A program made the translations under genes and the position numbers. From an uncultured Burkholderiales bacterium (GTDB taxonomy: Bacteria; Pseudomonadota; Gammaproteobacteria; Burkholderiales; Burkholderiaceae_C), in contig CAJBHE010000281.1 of the NCBI GenBank assembly GCA_903952885.1, forward strand, positions 1-6,989: a stretch of DNA of 6,989 bases. The letters are read 5' to 3'. The number at the start of each line of letters is the position of its first letter. The first letter of the stretch is position 1. Positions 6,526 through 6,989 of this stretch are shown here, one piece after another. Under the pieces are notes generated by a model. The model was not told the origin of the DNA. It saw only the letters and a list, made by a program, of their open reading frames with translations, and searched no databases.

Positions 6526-6989
6526 ATGAAGCGTACTTTCGTGACCTCAGCCATTGCAGCAGCAACGGCCGTTTTTTTGGCAGGTGTTTCTACCAGCGCC
6601 ATGGCACAAGGCAAGCTGTCTGGCGACAGCGTGAAGATCGGTGTGTTGACCGACATGTCCGGCGTGTACGCCGATTACGGCGGCCCCGGCGCTGTGGCTG
6701 CTGCCAAGATGGCGGTGAAAGACTTTGGCGGCAAGATGTTTGGCAAGCCGATTGAAGTGGTCAATGCCGATCACCAAAACAAGCCTGATATTGCCAAGAA
6801 CGTGACCCAACAGTGGTTTGACCGCGACGGCGTGGACATGACGGTAGAGAACTTGAACTCTGCCGTTTCCTTGACCGTGCAAGCCTTGGGTAAAGAGAAA
6901 AACAAAATCACCATCGTCACAGGCGGTGCCACTGCCCGTTTGACCAACGAAGACTGCGCTCCGGGAACAGGCATTCACTACTTGATGGA
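6526..6989 (+). CDS. ABC transporter periplasmic substrate-binding protein, HAAT/Leu-Ile-Val type (3'-truncated)
   Basis: The frame runs open to the window end, giving 154 complete residues of a protein that is normally near 400. A good AGGAG (6515-6519) lies six bases before the ATG, 24 bases after livF. Residues 1-27 form a Sec signal peptide: Lys-Arg start, Ala-rich hydrophobic core, and a predicted cut after AMA (25-27). The mature part begins like a type I periplasmic binding protein, with VKIGVLTDMSGVYADYGGPG (36-55), an Ala-rich helix, a GKPIEVVNADHQNKPDIA strand-turn (73-90), and NLNSAVS (109-115) and TGGATARLT (132-140) in the regions that line the ligand cleft in LivJ-like proteins. 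The loops differ from those of E. coli LivJ, so leucine specificity should not be assumed. It should deliver ligand to permeases energised by LivG and LivF; those permease genes probably follow downstream. Confidence 0.9.
   Translation, partial: MKRTFVTSAIAAATAVFLAGVSTSAMAQGKLSGDSVKIGVLTDMSGVYADYGGPGAVAAAKMAVKDFGGKMFGKPIEVVNADHQNKPDIAKNVTQQWFDRDGVDMTVENLNSAVSLTVQALGKEKNKITIVTGGATARLTNEDCAPGTGIHYLM

Overview
The window looks like a chromosomal segment of a betaproteobacterium, most likely order Burkholderiales and plausibly Comamonadaceae. This rests on protein style: a YajC beginning MFISSAFAQ, a fused one-chain indolepyruvate:ferredoxin oxidoreductase, and a LivG/LivF pair with the motifs LPYGRKR and GRNGAGRS. 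It is an inference from remembered family features, not a database result. All six genes lie on the + strand, and there is no sign of mobile DNA, CRISPR, rRNA or tRNA.

Layout. Positions 1-1596 hold the C-terminal part of a large indolepyruvate:ferredoxin oxidoreductase-type protein whose 5' end lies outside the window. An 87-base gap with a weak promoter-like and a weak hairpin signal leads to the protein-export cluster yajC (1684-2013), secD (2040-3893) and secF (3923-4876), with gaps of 26 and 29 bases. A 159-base gap (4877-5035) then precedes a second cluster, a branched-chain amino-acid/amide-type (HAAT) ABC importer: livG-like ATPase (5036-5800), livF-like ATPase (5797-6501, overlapping by four bases) and a periplasmic substrate-binding protein (6526 to the window end, 3'-truncated). 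The two membrane permeases expected for such an importer are not in the window and probably lie downstream.

How the genes work together. YajC, SecD and SecF form the accessory subcomplex of the SecYEG translocon, which uses the proton-motive force to help pull proteins across the inner membrane. The binding protein at the right end carries a Sec-type signal peptide and would be a client of that machinery. LivG and LivF should form the cytoplasmic ATPase heterodimer that powers uptake of the ligand caught by the binding protein. The oxidoreductase at the left edge belongs to the family that oxidatively decarboxylates aryl-pyruvates from aromatic amino-acid transamination. A functional tie to the importer (amino-acid catabolism) is possible but not shown.

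Most of the window is conserved and ordinary. The most interesting observation is that the two importer ATPases look complementarily degenerate: LivF has Arg for the Walker A Lys and Gln for the H-loop His, while LivG has a non-canonical signature motif. Together these place all defects in one of the two composite ATP sites. I found no convincing undescribed system.
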